A model generated the notes under the pieces. That model did not search any database, was not told where the DNA came from, and was given only the letters and a program-made list of their open reading frames with translations. Made by a program: the position numbers and the translations under genes. Positions 17,640 through 27,793 of a stretch of 64,000 nucleotides of DNA are shown one piece after another. This DNA is from Clostridiales bacterium (GTDB lineage: Bacteria; Bacillota; Clostridia; Saccharofermentanales; Saccharofermentanaceae): the NCBI GenBank assembly GCA_017561715.1, contig JAFZBN010000016.1, positions 1-64,000 on the forward strand, written 5' to 3'. Every line of letters starts with the position of its first letter. The first letter of the stretch is position 1.

Positions 17640-19112
17640 TCACTTGAGTTTTTTCTCGAGTTCCTTGATGACGATCTCGAGGGCCTTGATGCGCGCGTAT
17701 TTTTTGTCGACTGATTCGAGCACATGCCATGGCGCGAACTTCGTCGAAGTCTTCTGGATCATTTCGTTAATGGCGTCTTCGTAGACGTCCCATTTTTCTC
17801 TGTTACGCCAGTCTTCTTCCGTGATCTTCCACTGCTTTTCAGGAGTATTCTGACGGTCGGTAAATCTCGCGAGCTGGGTATCCTTATCGATCTGTACCCA
17901 GAACTTGATGATGACCGCGCCCCAGTCGTCGAGTTCTTTTTCAAACTCGTTGATCTCGTTATAGGCACGCTTCCAGTCGTTCTCGGAACAGAAGCCTTCG
18001 ATACGTTCAACCATTACACGGCCGTACCATGTGCGGTCAAAGATCGCGACGTGACCGTCTTTCGGAAGACGTGTCCAGAAACGCCACAGATAGTGACGCG
18101 CTTTTTCGTGCGGTTCCGGACTTGCGATCGGATGCACCTCATATCCTCTCGGATCGAGTGCCTCAGCGATACGCTTGATGTTGCCGCCTTTACCTGCCGC
18201 ATCCCATCCTTCGTAGGCGATGATGAGCGGAACGCGTTTTCTGTAAAGACGGTTGTGAAGCTCGGACAGGCGGTCCTGGAGCTTGTCGAGTTTTTCCTTA
18301 TATTCCTCGTCGGACAGTTCTTTTCCCTCAAGAGGAATATCGGCAAGTTTCGGCATCTTTACGAGCGGGAAAGTGTTCTGCAGAAGAGGAACCGCAAGAG
18401 AGTGATTCTGAAGCGCGATGTCGATGCCTTCGTTCATTCTCTCGAGGACCTGAAGCTCGGTCCATTTTTCGGATTTCGCGTCAACGATGTACCACGGCGC
18501 CGAAGATGTATCCGTGTCTTCCAGATACTTTTCGAAGATCTTCTCGCACTCTTTGTAATGCTTGTTCTGCCATACATCTCCGTCACTGACACGCCACTTC
18601 GTATCGATGTGATCTTTCAGATTTCCGATCCTCTTTTTCTGTTCTTCTTCCGTGATGTGCATGAAGAACTTTAATACCAGATAACCATTATCGGTGAGCT
18701 GTCTTTCGAAACGGCGGATGCTCGCGATGCGCTTTTCGTAAAGCGAATCGGACATACTGCCGTCAAGTCTTTGCATGACGATCTCGTTCATCCAGCCGGT
18801 GTTGTAAAAACGGAATTTTCCCGCCTCCGGAAGCGCCTCGAAATAGCGGCAGAGAAACGGCTTTCTTTTCTCTAGATCCGTCGGCATATCAAAGGTCGCT
18901 ACTTTGTAAAAACGCGGGTCGATATTGTTGATGACATTGCCGATCAAGGTACCCTTGCCGGCGGTTCCCCAGCCTTCGATGAGCACGACGACCGGGAGCT
19001 TATTGTCTTTGATCTTGTTCTGATTTACGAAGAGCAGATCTTCCTGCTCCTTCAGGCGAGATTTCAGGATCTCTTTCTCGGGCTTCTCATTAAGGTACGC
19101 ATTCTTCAACAT
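17640..19112 (-). CDS. pap: Class II polyphosphate kinase 2 (polyphosphate:AMP phosphotransferase type)
   Basis: A 490-residue cytoplasmic protein with two tandem PPK2 domains. Each has a Walker A: EGWGTAGKGT (about 47) and EGWDAAGKGG (about 300). The second domain also has FDRTWYGRVMVERIEGF (about 355), with the basic lid and Walker B-type Asp conserved in PPK2. Two fused domains define class II enzymes, which convert AMP to ADP using polyphosphate. The WYGR motif and full conservation in the C-terminal half suggest that this half is the active one. It is likely the first gene of an operon with the two membrane protein genes downstream. Confidence 0.9.
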   Translation of the reverse strand: MLKNAYLNEKPEKEILKSRLKEQEDLLFVNQNKIKDNKLPVVVLIEGWGTAGKGTLIGNVINNIDPRFYKVATFDMPTDLEKRKPFLCRYFEALPEAGKFRFYNTGWMNEIVMQRLDGSMSDSLYEKRIASIRRFERQLTDNGYLVLKFFMHITEEEQKKRIGNLKDHIDTKWRVSDGDVWQNKHYKECEKIFEKYLEDTDTSSAPWYIVDAKSEKWTELQVLERMNEGIDIALQNHSLAVPLLQNTFPLVKMPKLADIPLEGKELSDEEYKEKLDKLQDRLSELHNRLYRKRVPLIIAYEGWDAAGKGGNIKRIAEALDPRGYEVHPIASPEPHEKARHYLWRFWTRLPKDGHVAIFDRTWYGRVMVERIEGFCSENDWKRAYNEINEFEKELDDWGAVIIKFWVQIDKDTQLARFTDRQNTPEKQWKITEEDWRNREKWDVYEDAINEMIQKTSTKFAPWHVLESVDKKYARIKALEIVIKELEKKLK

Positions 19113-19212
19113 AAAGACTTCCTCCCTTCAACGACACCAGATGATACTTCGATTTTATCACGCATCGGACCGCTTTTTCATATCGCATTTGTAAATCTTT
19201 GAACGTATGGAA

Positions 19213-20748
19213 TCAGAAAATTGGCGCGATCAATCGGAGGATCAATCTGAACAGACTCCAGCCGCGCTTGAAGTTGAGTTCTTCGCGCAGGACTTCATCG
19301 GAAACTTCATATGACTTAAGAAGGTCGTCACGCACATCGAGAACGGTATCGGTACCGCACATCCAGACGGCGCTTTCGAAGTGGAGGTAAAGGCTTCTGT
19401 AATCCCAGTTCACGGAGCCGACGATCGCGGCTTTGTCGTCGATGACGACGGTCTTACTGTGCATGAAGCCCGGGGTATATTCGTAGATGCGAACACCCGC
19501 TTTTACGAGGTCACGATAGTAGCAGCGCGTCGCCTGATGGATCATCCACTTATCGTATTTACTCGGGGTAACGATACGCACATCGACGCCGCTTTTCGCG
19601 GAGAGACAGAGCGCGGAGACCATGTCCTCATCGAGGATCAGATACGGGGTACTGATGTAGATATATCTCTCCGCCGAATTGATCATGTGCATGTAGACGC
19701 TTTCGCTGACACGCTCGTGGTCGAGCGGGACATCCGTATAAGGCTGAACGAAGCCGTCATTTTTGATCGGGCATGGTTCATTCGTCCACGGATAGTACTG
19801 ACGGAAGTCTTCGCGCTCGGCCTGGTTGATATGCCAGATCTGAAGGAAGAAGCACGTAATGCTCCATGCGGCTTCGCCCTCGACCATGACGGCAGAGTCT
19901 TTCCAGTAGCCGAATCTTTCCTTCTCGTTGACGTATTCGTCCGACAGGTTCAAACCGCCGCAGAAAGCGATCTTACCATCGATCGACGTGAGCTTTCTGT
20001 GGTCACGGTTATTCTGGATGGTCGTAAAGAACGGACGGAACGGATTAAATACCTTGCACTCGATCCCGAGTGATTTCAGATATTCCGGATAATCCGCGGG
20101 AAGTGTCAGGAAGCATCCCATGTCATCGTACATGATGCGAACGAGAACACCCGACGCCGCCTTTTCTTTTAGGATCTCCAGGACGGAATCCCAGAATTTG
20201 CCTTCACCGATCGTAAAGTACTCGAGGAAGATATACTTTTCCGCGGTGCGGAGCTTTTCGAGAAATACGGGCCAGAAAGCTTCGCCCGGTGACAGATACT
20301 TGGTGTTCGTGTTCTTGTAGATCGGGAAATGCTGGGTCTTCTCGAGATAGTCGACACCCTTGACGTATACGGGAAATTGCTCGCGAAGTTCCTCTTTCAG
20401 TTCGGGCTTTAATTCGAGCTGGTCCTGTGTCGCGCTGATGATCTCGCTTAGGTTTTTCGCGTAGCGGTTCGAGATCATCTGGGAGTTCAAAAATACGTAG
20501 AGCACGCCACCGAAGATCGGGAACATCAGGATCAGAAATACCCAGATCAGACGGTATCCGCCCTTGTCGTTTTTGCTGATAACGTAGAGTGCGACGATAA
20601 CGGAGATGACTCGGAAAACGATCGCCGCCACTTCGGATACCAAGGTTCCCGCGACGATCAGGAATATGAAGGACGCAATTTCCACAAGCAGTATCAGAAT
20701 GATGACTGCCCGGCGCATCAACAAAGACTGGAACCATTGTTTACGCAT
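19213..20748 (-). CDS. cls: Cardiolipin synthase (phospholipase D superfamily)
   Basis: A 511-residue membrane enzyme that condenses two phosphatidylglycerols to cardiolipin. Two N-terminal transmembrane helices (about 13-55) with the family-typical YRLIWVFLILMFPIFGG segment are followed by two HKD half-sites: HRKLTSIDGKIAFCGG (about 240) and HSKTVVIDDKAAIVGS (about 425). The C-terminus ends in the usual hydrophobic LFRLILRLIAPIF. ATG 20748 has GGAAGGAG upstream; the frame's earlier ATG at 20775 is less well placed. It is monocistronic on the minus strand and divergent from the GGDEF/EAL gene. Confidence 0.92.
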   Translation of the reverse strand: MRKQWFQSLLMRRAVIILILLVEIASFIFLIVAGTLVSEVAAIVFRVISVIVALYVISKNDKGGYRLIWVFLILMFPIFGGVLYVFLNSQMISNRYAKNLSEIISATQDQLELKPELKEELREQFPVYVKGVDYLEKTQHFPIYKNTNTKYLSPGEAFWPVFLEKLRTAEKYIFLEYFTIGEGKFWDSVLEILKEKAASGVLVRIMYDDMGCFLTLPADYPEYLKSLGIECKVFNPFRPFFTTIQNNRDHRKLTSIDGKIAFCGGLNLSDEYVNEKERFGYWKDSAVMVEGEAAWSITCFFLQIWHINQAEREDFRQYYPWTNEPCPIKNDGFVQPYTDVPLDHERVSESVYMHMINSAERYIYISTPYLILDEDMVSALCLSAKSGVDVRIVTPSKYDKWMIHQATRCYYRDLVKAGVRIYEYTPGFMHSKTVVIDDKAAIVGSVNWDYRSLYLHFESAVWMCGTDTVLDVRDDLLKSYEVSDEVLREELNFKRGWSLFRLILRLIAPIF

Positions 20749-20911
20749 GCATTTCTCCTTCCACCCTATTATCAATTATCAACAAAGTAAAAAAATAGTC
20801 AAATCGTGTATGCTTTTCAGGCCGTCTGATATAAAATACGAAGTAGACAATTCGTGTGTGTTTATAAGGTCCGTCAACAAGTTTTTGGGGTTCCTTTCAA
20901 GGAGATATTTT

Positions 20912-22615
20912 ATGAGTAAGATTAAGGCCGATCGCGCAAAATCCGTCCTTCCGTTTCTGATCCCCGCCATGTTCCTTATGGCGGCGCTGATCGTTCTGTT
21001 GGTATGCATCACGGGCGGAACGCCGAGCGTTTACGCCAACCTGATCGTTATCCCGGTCGTCGTGACCGCACTCTATTCGCCTGTCTGGTACAGCGCGCTT
21101 TTCGCCGCGCTCGCGGGCTTCGCGATGGGTCCTCTGGTCGACCTGGTCACGGGGAATGAGAGCAAGGGTTTCAGCTTCCTGATCCGCGTCGCGGTCTATC
21201 TCATCGTCAGCGTGGTCATCTCCTATATTTCTTCCCGCAATCGTCAGCGCGAAAAGCACTTCGAGCACTTAGCCACGCATGACTCTCTTACGAGCCTTCC
21301 GAACTTCAACTGCATGGCTAACGCGAAGGTCCCGCCTGAGGGAGCCATGTCGATCCTGATGCTTTCCTTTAACGAAGCGGGCGATATCCAGGGCCTTTTC
21401 GGAAGCGACTTTTACCAGTCGATCGTCAAGCGTATCTCCGAGGAACTAAAGGATCTTCTCTCTTCGTATCCGAACGCGACACTCTGCAAGGGACACGACC
21501 TCAACTACGCGATCGTCGTACGGCACTATTCGAGCGAGGAGAGCCTTGAGAATATTCTGGCTTCTCTGGATAACATCAACGATGTCACGATCTCCGTCGA
21601 CAACATTCCCGTATACGTTTCCTACCGTATCGGATTCACGGTCATCCGCCCGGATACACCGATCGCGGAAGGTATTCGAAAAGCAAACATCGCGCTTCGT
21701 TATTCGTTCCTGGAAGACCAGCAGATCAGCCGTTATACAGACGCCATGAGAGACTACTACAAGGGAACGGTAAGTATCGCCAGTGAGTTCTCTTCGGCAA
21801 TCTCTAAAGGCATGGTGCAGGCATCTTACCAGTCGATCCATGTCGCGGGAACTCATGAGCCCTTTGGTGTCGAGATCCTCGCCAAGTGGATCCGTGACGA
21901 CGGCTCGAAAATGACTGCCGAAGAATTTGTTCCGATCCTCGAGAAGACTTCGTGCCTTTCGAAACTGACGATCTTTATGACCGAGGAAGCCATGAAATAC
22001 GCGGCACTTCCCGCAAACAAAGGAAAGCTCATCAGCATCAACTATTCCGCCGCGGAACTGAGCGAAAGAAGCGTTATGGAGTTCGTCCGTGCCGTGGAAG
22101 CATCCGGAGTTTCCACAAACTGCGTCATGATCGAGATCACCGGTTCTTTTTCCGAAGATGATTACATCGTACGAGATAACCTCATGTTCCTGAAAAAGCA
22201 CGGAATCCGCATCGCGATCGACTACTTAAGCGCGGCGGCTTCTTCGTTCGCTCTCTTTACCGATGCGCCGGTCGACTTCATCAAGATCAACCGAAGCATC
22301 ACCAGCCACATCAACCAGGAACGTGGCGCGGCGCTCGTAAACAGCATCGTCTCTTTCGCAAGGGAAAACAACATGAAGACGATCGCGGAAGGTGTTGAAA
22401 ACGAACAGCAGGCGAAGTTCTGCGAGAATGCCGGCGTCGACTATCTGCAGGGGTATTTCTTCTCTGTTCCGCAGCTGATTCCGGATCAGAAAGAAGATCC
22501 TTCCGAGGCCGCGAAGGACACTTCAGATGCAGCTTTGGAAAGAAAAGGATCTGACGAAAACGAGAATGCTACGAGTCAGCCCGTGATCACTCTCGTGGAA
22601 AAGAAAGAGGATTGA
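20912..22615 (+). CDS. Membrane protein with degenerate GGDEF and EAL domains
   Basis: A 567-residue protein: three to four N-terminal membrane helices (about 10-110), a degenerate GGDEF domain starting HDSLTSLPNFNCMA whose active site reads KGHDLNY, and an EAL-type domain. In the EAL domain the signature is VEILAKW instead of EAL, DDFGTG is replaced by DYLSAAAS, and the usual KxD reads KINRS, although AEGVE and LQGYFF survive. Several metal ligands are missing, so it is unlikely to make or break c-di-GMP and may instead bind nucleotide or protein. ATG 20912 follows AAGGAG. A long acidic tail (about 530-567) ends the protein. It is terminated by the bidirectional hairpin at 22657-22690. Confidence 0.82.
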   Translation: MSKIKADRAKSVLPFLIPAMFLMAALIVLLVCITGGTPSVYANLIVIPVVVTALYSPVWYSALFAALAGFAMGPLVDLVTGNESKGFSFLIRVAVYLIVSVVISYISSRNRQREKHFEHLATHDSLTSLPNFNCMANAKVPPEGAMSILMLSFNEAGDIQGLFGSDFYQSIVKRISEELKDLLSSYPNATLCKGHDLNYAIVVRHYSSEESLENILASLDNINDVTISVDNIPVYVSYRIGFTVIRPDTPIAEGIRKANIALRYSFLEDQQISRYTDAMRDYYKGTVSIASEFSSAISKGMVQASYQSIHVAGTHEPFGVEILAKWIRDDGSKMTAEEFVPILEKTSCLSKLTIFMTEEAMKYAALPANKGKLISINYSAAELSERSVMEFVRAVEASGVSTNCVMIEITGSFSEDDYIVRDNLMFLKKHGIRIAIDYLSAAASSFALFTDAPVDFIKINRSITSHINQERGAALVNSIVSFARENNMKTIAEGVENEQQAKFCENAGVDYLQGYFFSVPQLIPDQKEDPSEAAKDTSDAALERKGSDENENATSQPVITLVEKKED

Positions 22616-22656
22616 TCCTTTTCTTTTTCGAGCATGACTGAAATCAAATAGGACAA

Positions 22657-22690
22657 ACAAAAAAGTGAAGCCCAAGCTTCACTTTTTTCT
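22657..22690. terminator. Bidirectional intrinsic terminator
   Basis: Long stem AAAAAAGTGAAGC/GCTTCACTTTTTT with a 4-nt loop (CCAA). The A-run and T-run on each side let it serve the plus-strand GGDEF/EAL gene and the minus-strand glycosyltransferase gene. Confidence 0.85.
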
Positions 22691-22701
22691 TTTTATTCAG
22701 A

Positions 22702-24144
22702 TCACTTATCTTTCGGTTTGTCTTTGCCGGTGACTTTCTTTGCGATACGAACAAGCGACGCGTAACGGTAAGCCGTGTGGTATGCTTTTCGCGCGTTACC
22801 GACATACTCGTGTTCGATACCTGTATTCTTGACGGCCTCTTTTTCCTTCTGTTCTTCTTTTTCCAGGAAGTGACTATCTTCCTCCGGCGGAATGAGTTTG
22901 GTCTCTTTGTATTTGTTCGAAAGATGGAGTTTTCCGACATTCGAACGACGGATCGCCTTCTCGCGGACATGACGGGAGATCGCGTTCATGTAAGCCTCTT
23001 CGACTCTTCCCGCGAATGTCTCCGCGGAGAAGTTCGCGACGGTCTTTCCCGCGTTTTCGGAATAGCGTGCCGCGGTAACCGGATCTTTAAAGATCTCCGA
23101 AACGATATCCGGAATCTCGGTTTCCTCCTTGAAAAGTCTTGCGTTTTCTCCGTCCTTGAAAAGTTCATTTACGGCATCGTCTTTTCTTGCGATGACCGGA
23201 AGGCCCGCGGCCATAGCTTCGTAATAGGTAAGGCCCTGCGTCTCGGATGTGGAGCAGGAGATAAACGCGTCGCCGAGCTGGTAATATTTGCCGATCTCCG
23301 CGTATGGAGCGGAACCTGCAAAGATCACCTTATCGGAAACATTGAGATCCGATGCCTGCTTTTTCAGGTCGTCAAGCGCCGGACCGTCACCTACGATAAG
23401 TACACGGACATTCGGCGATTTCTCGCAGATCTTCGGCACCTGGTCGATGATCTTATCGATACTCTTTTCTTTCGCGACACGACCCAGACTCAGAAGGATC
23501 TTCTCGCCTTCACGGATGCCGAACTTTTTACGAAGTTCGTCGATCTCTTCTTTTTTGAAATTCGACGGATTAAACGGAGATACGTCGATGCCTGTCGGGA
23601 TGACATAGATCGGCTTGGTGACACCGTAATCGCGAAGCGCGTGCTTCACTTTTTCCGTAGGCACGATAAGTCCCGTCGGAGCGTTGCAGAAGGTCTTACT
23701 GTACCATCTGACCTTTTCCGGTGTGATGATCTTCATCACTTTTCCGCCCAGAATATAGTGCGTATAATCTTCGAGCATCGTGTGATACGTATGCACGATC
23801 GGAAGATGAAGTGTCATGGATGTAGAAAGACCCATAAGGCCCATGGAAAACTCTGTCTGTGTGTGGATGATATCGATCTTCAGTCTCTTCAGGATCTGAA
23901 CGAGACGGAAGGAATAAGGCACGGTCGTTCTGTAAGGACGCACCAGGAGCATCGGGATGCTCGGGATCTGAAAAACAGGCGGATTCTTGCTTACACGACG
24001 GATGACAGGAGAATTCTTTTCTGACATGCAAAAAATGTATACACGATGGCCTCTTTTTCGAAGCGCGATCGCCAGCGTATGAATCGAAGATGTAACTCCG
24101 TTGATGTCCGGAAAATACGTATCCGTGATTATCGCTATATTCAT
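22702..24144 (-). CDS. GT4 glycosyltransferase, diacylglycerol glucosyltransferase-like
   Basis: A 480-residue GT-B retaining glycosyltransferase of family GT4. The N-terminal MNIAIITDTYFPDINGVTSS and HTYHTMLEDYTHYI segments (about 120) are typical of 1,2-diacylglycerol 3-alpha-glucosyltransferases, which start membrane glycolipid synthesis. The C-terminal nucleotide-sugar domain has SLGRVAKEKSID (about 220) and an E-x7-E-type site around SETQGLTYYEAMAAGLPVIA (about 310). The last 90 residues are a charged Lys/Glu-rich extension not needed for catalysis, perhaps for membrane association. ATG 24144 is preceded by AAGGAGATGAGG. A role in glucolipid or lipoteichoic anchor synthesis is inferred. 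Confidence 0.82.
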   Translation of the reverse strand: MNIAIITDTYFPDINGVTSSIHTLAIALRKRGHRVYIFCMSEKNSPVIRRVSKNPPVFQIPSIPMLLVRPYRTTVPYSFRLVQILKRLKIDIIHTQTEFSMGLMGLSTSMTLHLPIVHTYHTMLEDYTHYILGGKVMKIITPEKVRWYSKTFCNAPTGLIVPTEKVKHALRDYGVTKPIYVIPTGIDVSPFNPSNFKKEEIDELRKKFGIREGEKILLSLGRVAKEKSIDKIIDQVPKICEKSPNVRVLIVGDGPALDDLKKQASDLNVSDKVIFAGSAPYAEIGKYYQLGDAFISCSTSETQGLTYYEAMAAGLPVIARKDDAVNELFKDGENARLFKEETEIPDIVSEIFKDPVTAARYSENAGKTVANFSAETFAGRVEEAYMNAISRHVREKAIRRSNVGKLHLSNKYKETKLIPPEEDSHFLEKEEQKEKEAVKNTGIEHEYVGNARKAYHTAYRYASLVRIAKKVTGKDKPKDK

Positions 24145-24202
24145 TTACTTCCTCATCTCCTTAAATCTCCCATATGATTATACCATAACGGGCTTTTTTG
24201 AA

Positions 24203-24232
24203 ATGACAAATCTATCATCGATCTGATATACA
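24203..24232 (+). promoter_or_regulatory. Possible promoter of the beta-glucosidase gene
   Basis: -35 ATGACA (24203-24208), 18-nt spacer and -10 TATACA (24227-24232). A GCGAAAAGCACTTG motif copy (24290-24297) lies in the resulting leader, 39 nt before the ATG. Confidence 0.4.
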
Positions 24233-24301
24233 GACCCCCTCCCGTTTGATATACTTGAAACATATCTACCGAAGCACCGTTTCTTGGCGAAAAGCACTTG
24301 A

Positions 24302-25690
<1,389 letters not shown>

Positions 25691-25709
25691 TTCGAATGTA
25701 TAACAAAGC

Positions 25710-25752
25710 AAATGGGACTGCCTCAAAACTTTGAGACGGTCCCGTTTCCTTT
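25710..25752 (+). terminator. Intrinsic terminator of the beta-glucosidase gene
   Basis: A hairpin formed by AAATGGGAC..CTCAAA pairing with TTTGAG..GTCCCGTTT across a 2-nt loop, followed by CCTTTT. Confidence 0.7.
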
Positions 25753-25798
25753 TAGCGGAAACAAATCCTTCCTGTCGGATTGGACGGATGATGAAACT

Positions 25799-26013
25799 CA
25801 TTGGTAATCACAGGTGTTTTTCGCGCATAAATATCAAATCCTCCACCGCCATTTGACGTTTTGAAGTTTTGAAGAAGGAAAATGACGAATAGAATAGCAG
25901 ATTTCGTTCGAATAGCACTGTATTCTCCATTCTGTTCGATTTTTACAAAAAACTTCAAACAAAACGGACAATAGAAGGGGGAATGAAGCTTTCCGCTCTG
26001 ATTCATTGGTAAT
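25799..26013. repeat. Copy A of an about 215-bp intergenic repeat element
   Basis: Bounded by direct CATTGGTAAT repeats (25799-25808 and 26004-26013). It aligns along its whole length, in the same orientation, with 45736-45949: ends, the CATAAATATC block, GAAGGAAAATGA, the degenerate CGAATAGCACTG (CGAAAAGCACCG in copy B) and a central inverted repeat (about 25922-25970). There is no convincing gene; the small frames that cross it lack good ribosome binding sites. It fills most of the gap between the beta-glucosidase terminator and the zinc-ribbon operon terminator. Confidence 0.7.
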
Positions 26014-26034
26014 ATGCGGGATCTTGAGACGAAA

Positions 26035-26065
26035 AATGTCCAATGGGATATCCCCATTGGACATT
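26035..26065 (-). terminator. Terminator of the zinc-ribbon protein operon
   Basis: A perfect 13-bp stem AATGTCCAATGGG/CCCATTGGACATT with a 5-nt loop. On the minus strand it is followed by a T-run (TTTTTCG), placing it about 95 nt after the stop of the 26160-27716 gene. The remaining stretch to 26159 holds a weaker AAACATC/GATGTTT dyad and no gene. Confidence 0.75.
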
Positions 26066-26159
26066 CTGACCATCATTTGCAAAAAACATCAAATAGCCAC
26101 GTCTAATACGACGATATGATGTTTTGAGACAGTTCCCTCCTTATTTGTTTGCGCGCCCA

Positions 26160-27716
26160 TTACTTCTTGAATGGGTTCGGACCGGAGGGGTCATATTCCG
26201 GAAGATCGGATAGTCCGAATTCTACTGCAATGGAAGATGGTGTATCGTCAATCTTGAACTGTTCTTCGTTGCCGACTTTTCGGTCGAGCGGTTTTTCCGG
26301 AAGCCTCTGTCCTCTTCCCAGGGAACGGTTCCTGGCTTCTTCTTTCATGAGATAGAGCGGGGAATGCACTGTCGGAAGCGGCACGGGTGCGCTCGGGATC
26401 GGCTGCTTTTTGCTCTCGGCAACTGCTTTTTCCGCGTCACCCTGATATGCGTCCGCGACGGGAACAGTGATCTGCGTCGTTTTTCTTCGGGTATGTCTTT
26501 CGAGCTGCAGAAGGCTCTTATCCGCGGACATCTCATTGAGCGTCATCTCGGAAGTGATCGCCGAAGCCACGATATCGATCATGAACGTTCTGTAGTTGAC
26601 CGGTTTGTCGGTGCCGCCCAGATCATCGATCGTGATCGACTTGATGCGCTTTTTGCTGATCGCGGCAAGCGAATCTTTCTTTTCATCTTTCGCCTTCTCT
26701 TTTTCATCGAGCACCTCGCGGGAGATGTCAGATGCTTTTCCCGTGATCGCGTTCATGCACCAAGTAAGACAACTGTCCTTCTTTCTGACCTTTAAGATCC
26801 ACATCGGCACATAGATCAGCTGGCCGAGCGCCGGATCATAGTTGGTGTTATCGACATACGAAGTGATCGAGAAGTTTTCCAGGTTTTCCGTGATGATGCA
26901 CTCTTTGACAAAGTCCTTGATGCGTGCCGAAAACTCATCTTCCACGTCTTTTGCGGATCTGTCGATATCGAGGATCATGGCATGCTTGATGTCACCGATC
27001 ACTCTTTCGTCCGTGCTGACGCCTCCCGTAAGGAATGGAGAGACCTCATCCATCCGCTTCTGTTCGATCGCGGAGGAAGCCGACATGGGAAGTGATTTCC
27101 AAGCCATCTCGCAGTTGATCGTCTTCGGATAGGGAGTGACGACATTGGAAGTCCTTTCCAGCGAGATATCGTTTAAGACCAAGACCGCTAATATCTTCTC
27201 AGTGACGTTTCTCGGCTGTTTGACGTATGGAACGACGCTTAAGATCGCAGATCCGAACGCGTGGTAATCGTAAAAGAAAAACGGAACATACGCGGGCGTG
27301 ATCGCGTCGACATATTCTTTCGGAGAGAAGGAACGGAACTTGATCTTTTCCTTCTTCACCGCATTCAAAAACTCTTCTTCTGCTTCTTTTCTGTCGCAGG
27401 TAAAAGGAACGACCGTGAGTTTATGCGGGAGCATCACCTTCTCCGTGGTGACCGTCAGATCGTCGCTTCCGCAGCAAAGGCACCTGGACGACGAAAGATC
27501 CGCGCTTGTGGAAGACAGCATGCTCTTGCCGCATTTATAGCAGGTCAGGCGACGCACTTCCGAAGTGTCGAATCCCGCGAAATAAAAGCCGCCTTCAGGA
27601 TGCGCGATCTCGTTTTCTGCGGAAAGCTCGCTTTTGCAAAAGCAGCATACCGGAGTCGACTCACCGTCGAGGATCACGGACGCGCCGCAAGTCGGGCAAA
27701 GGTAGGCTTTTTCCAT
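26160..27716 (-). CDS. Zinc-ribbon protein, smaller paralogue of the tandem pair
   Basis: A 518-residue protein. The N-terminus has two zinc ribbons: CPTC/CCFC (residues 7-28) and CYKC/CLCC (about 59-89). A conserved mixed alpha/beta region (about 90-330) contains VDAITPAYVPFFFYDYHAFG and GQLIYVPMWILKVR. A Lys/Glu/Pro-rich tail ends LPEYDPSGPNPFKK. Domain order, VPxW/VPMW motifs and the C-terminal signature match the larger upstream gene, so the two are paralogues. TFIIB-type zinc-ribbon proteins of this layout are widespread in Firmicutes, but I know of no function. ATG 27716 is chosen for its GGAAGGAG site; the frame opens 10 codons earlier. It is co-transcribed with the upstream gene (77-nt gap). 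Confidence 0.75.
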   Translation of the reverse strand: MEKAYLCPTCGASVILDGESTPVCCFCKSELSAENEIAHPEGGFYFAGFDTSEVRRLTCYKCGKSMLSSTSADLSSSRCLCCGSDDLTVTTEKVMLPHKLTVVPFTCDRKEAEEEFLNAVKKEKIKFRSFSPKEYVDAITPAYVPFFFYDYHAFGSAILSVVPYVKQPRNVTEKILAVLVLNDISLERTSNVVTPYPKTINCEMAWKSLPMSASSAIEQKRMDEVSPFLTGGVSTDERVIGDIKHAMILDIDRSAKDVEDEFSARIKDFVKECIITENLENFSITSYVDNTNYDPALGQLIYVPMWILKVRKKDSCLTWCMNAITGKASDISREVLDEKEKAKDEKKDSLAAISKKRIKSITIDDLGGTDKPVNYRTFMIDIVASAITSEMTLNEMSADKSLLQLERHTRRKTTQITVPVADAYQGDAEKAVAESKKQPIPSAPVPLPTVHSPLYLMKEEARNRSLGRGQRLPEKPLDRKVGNEEQFKIDDTPSSIAVEFGLSDLPEYDPSGPNPFKK

Positions 27717-27793
27717 GGATACTCCTTCCAAAAGGTAAAAGTACACCGGGAAACGGCGTCATCTGCACGCTTGTTTCCCGGTGATCAGTTTTA

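Noticed and set aside
25752..26057. About 100-residue minus-strand frame across repeat element A
   Set aside because: It has no good ribosome binding site, runs through the terminator and the repeat, and no equivalent frame is kept in copy B.
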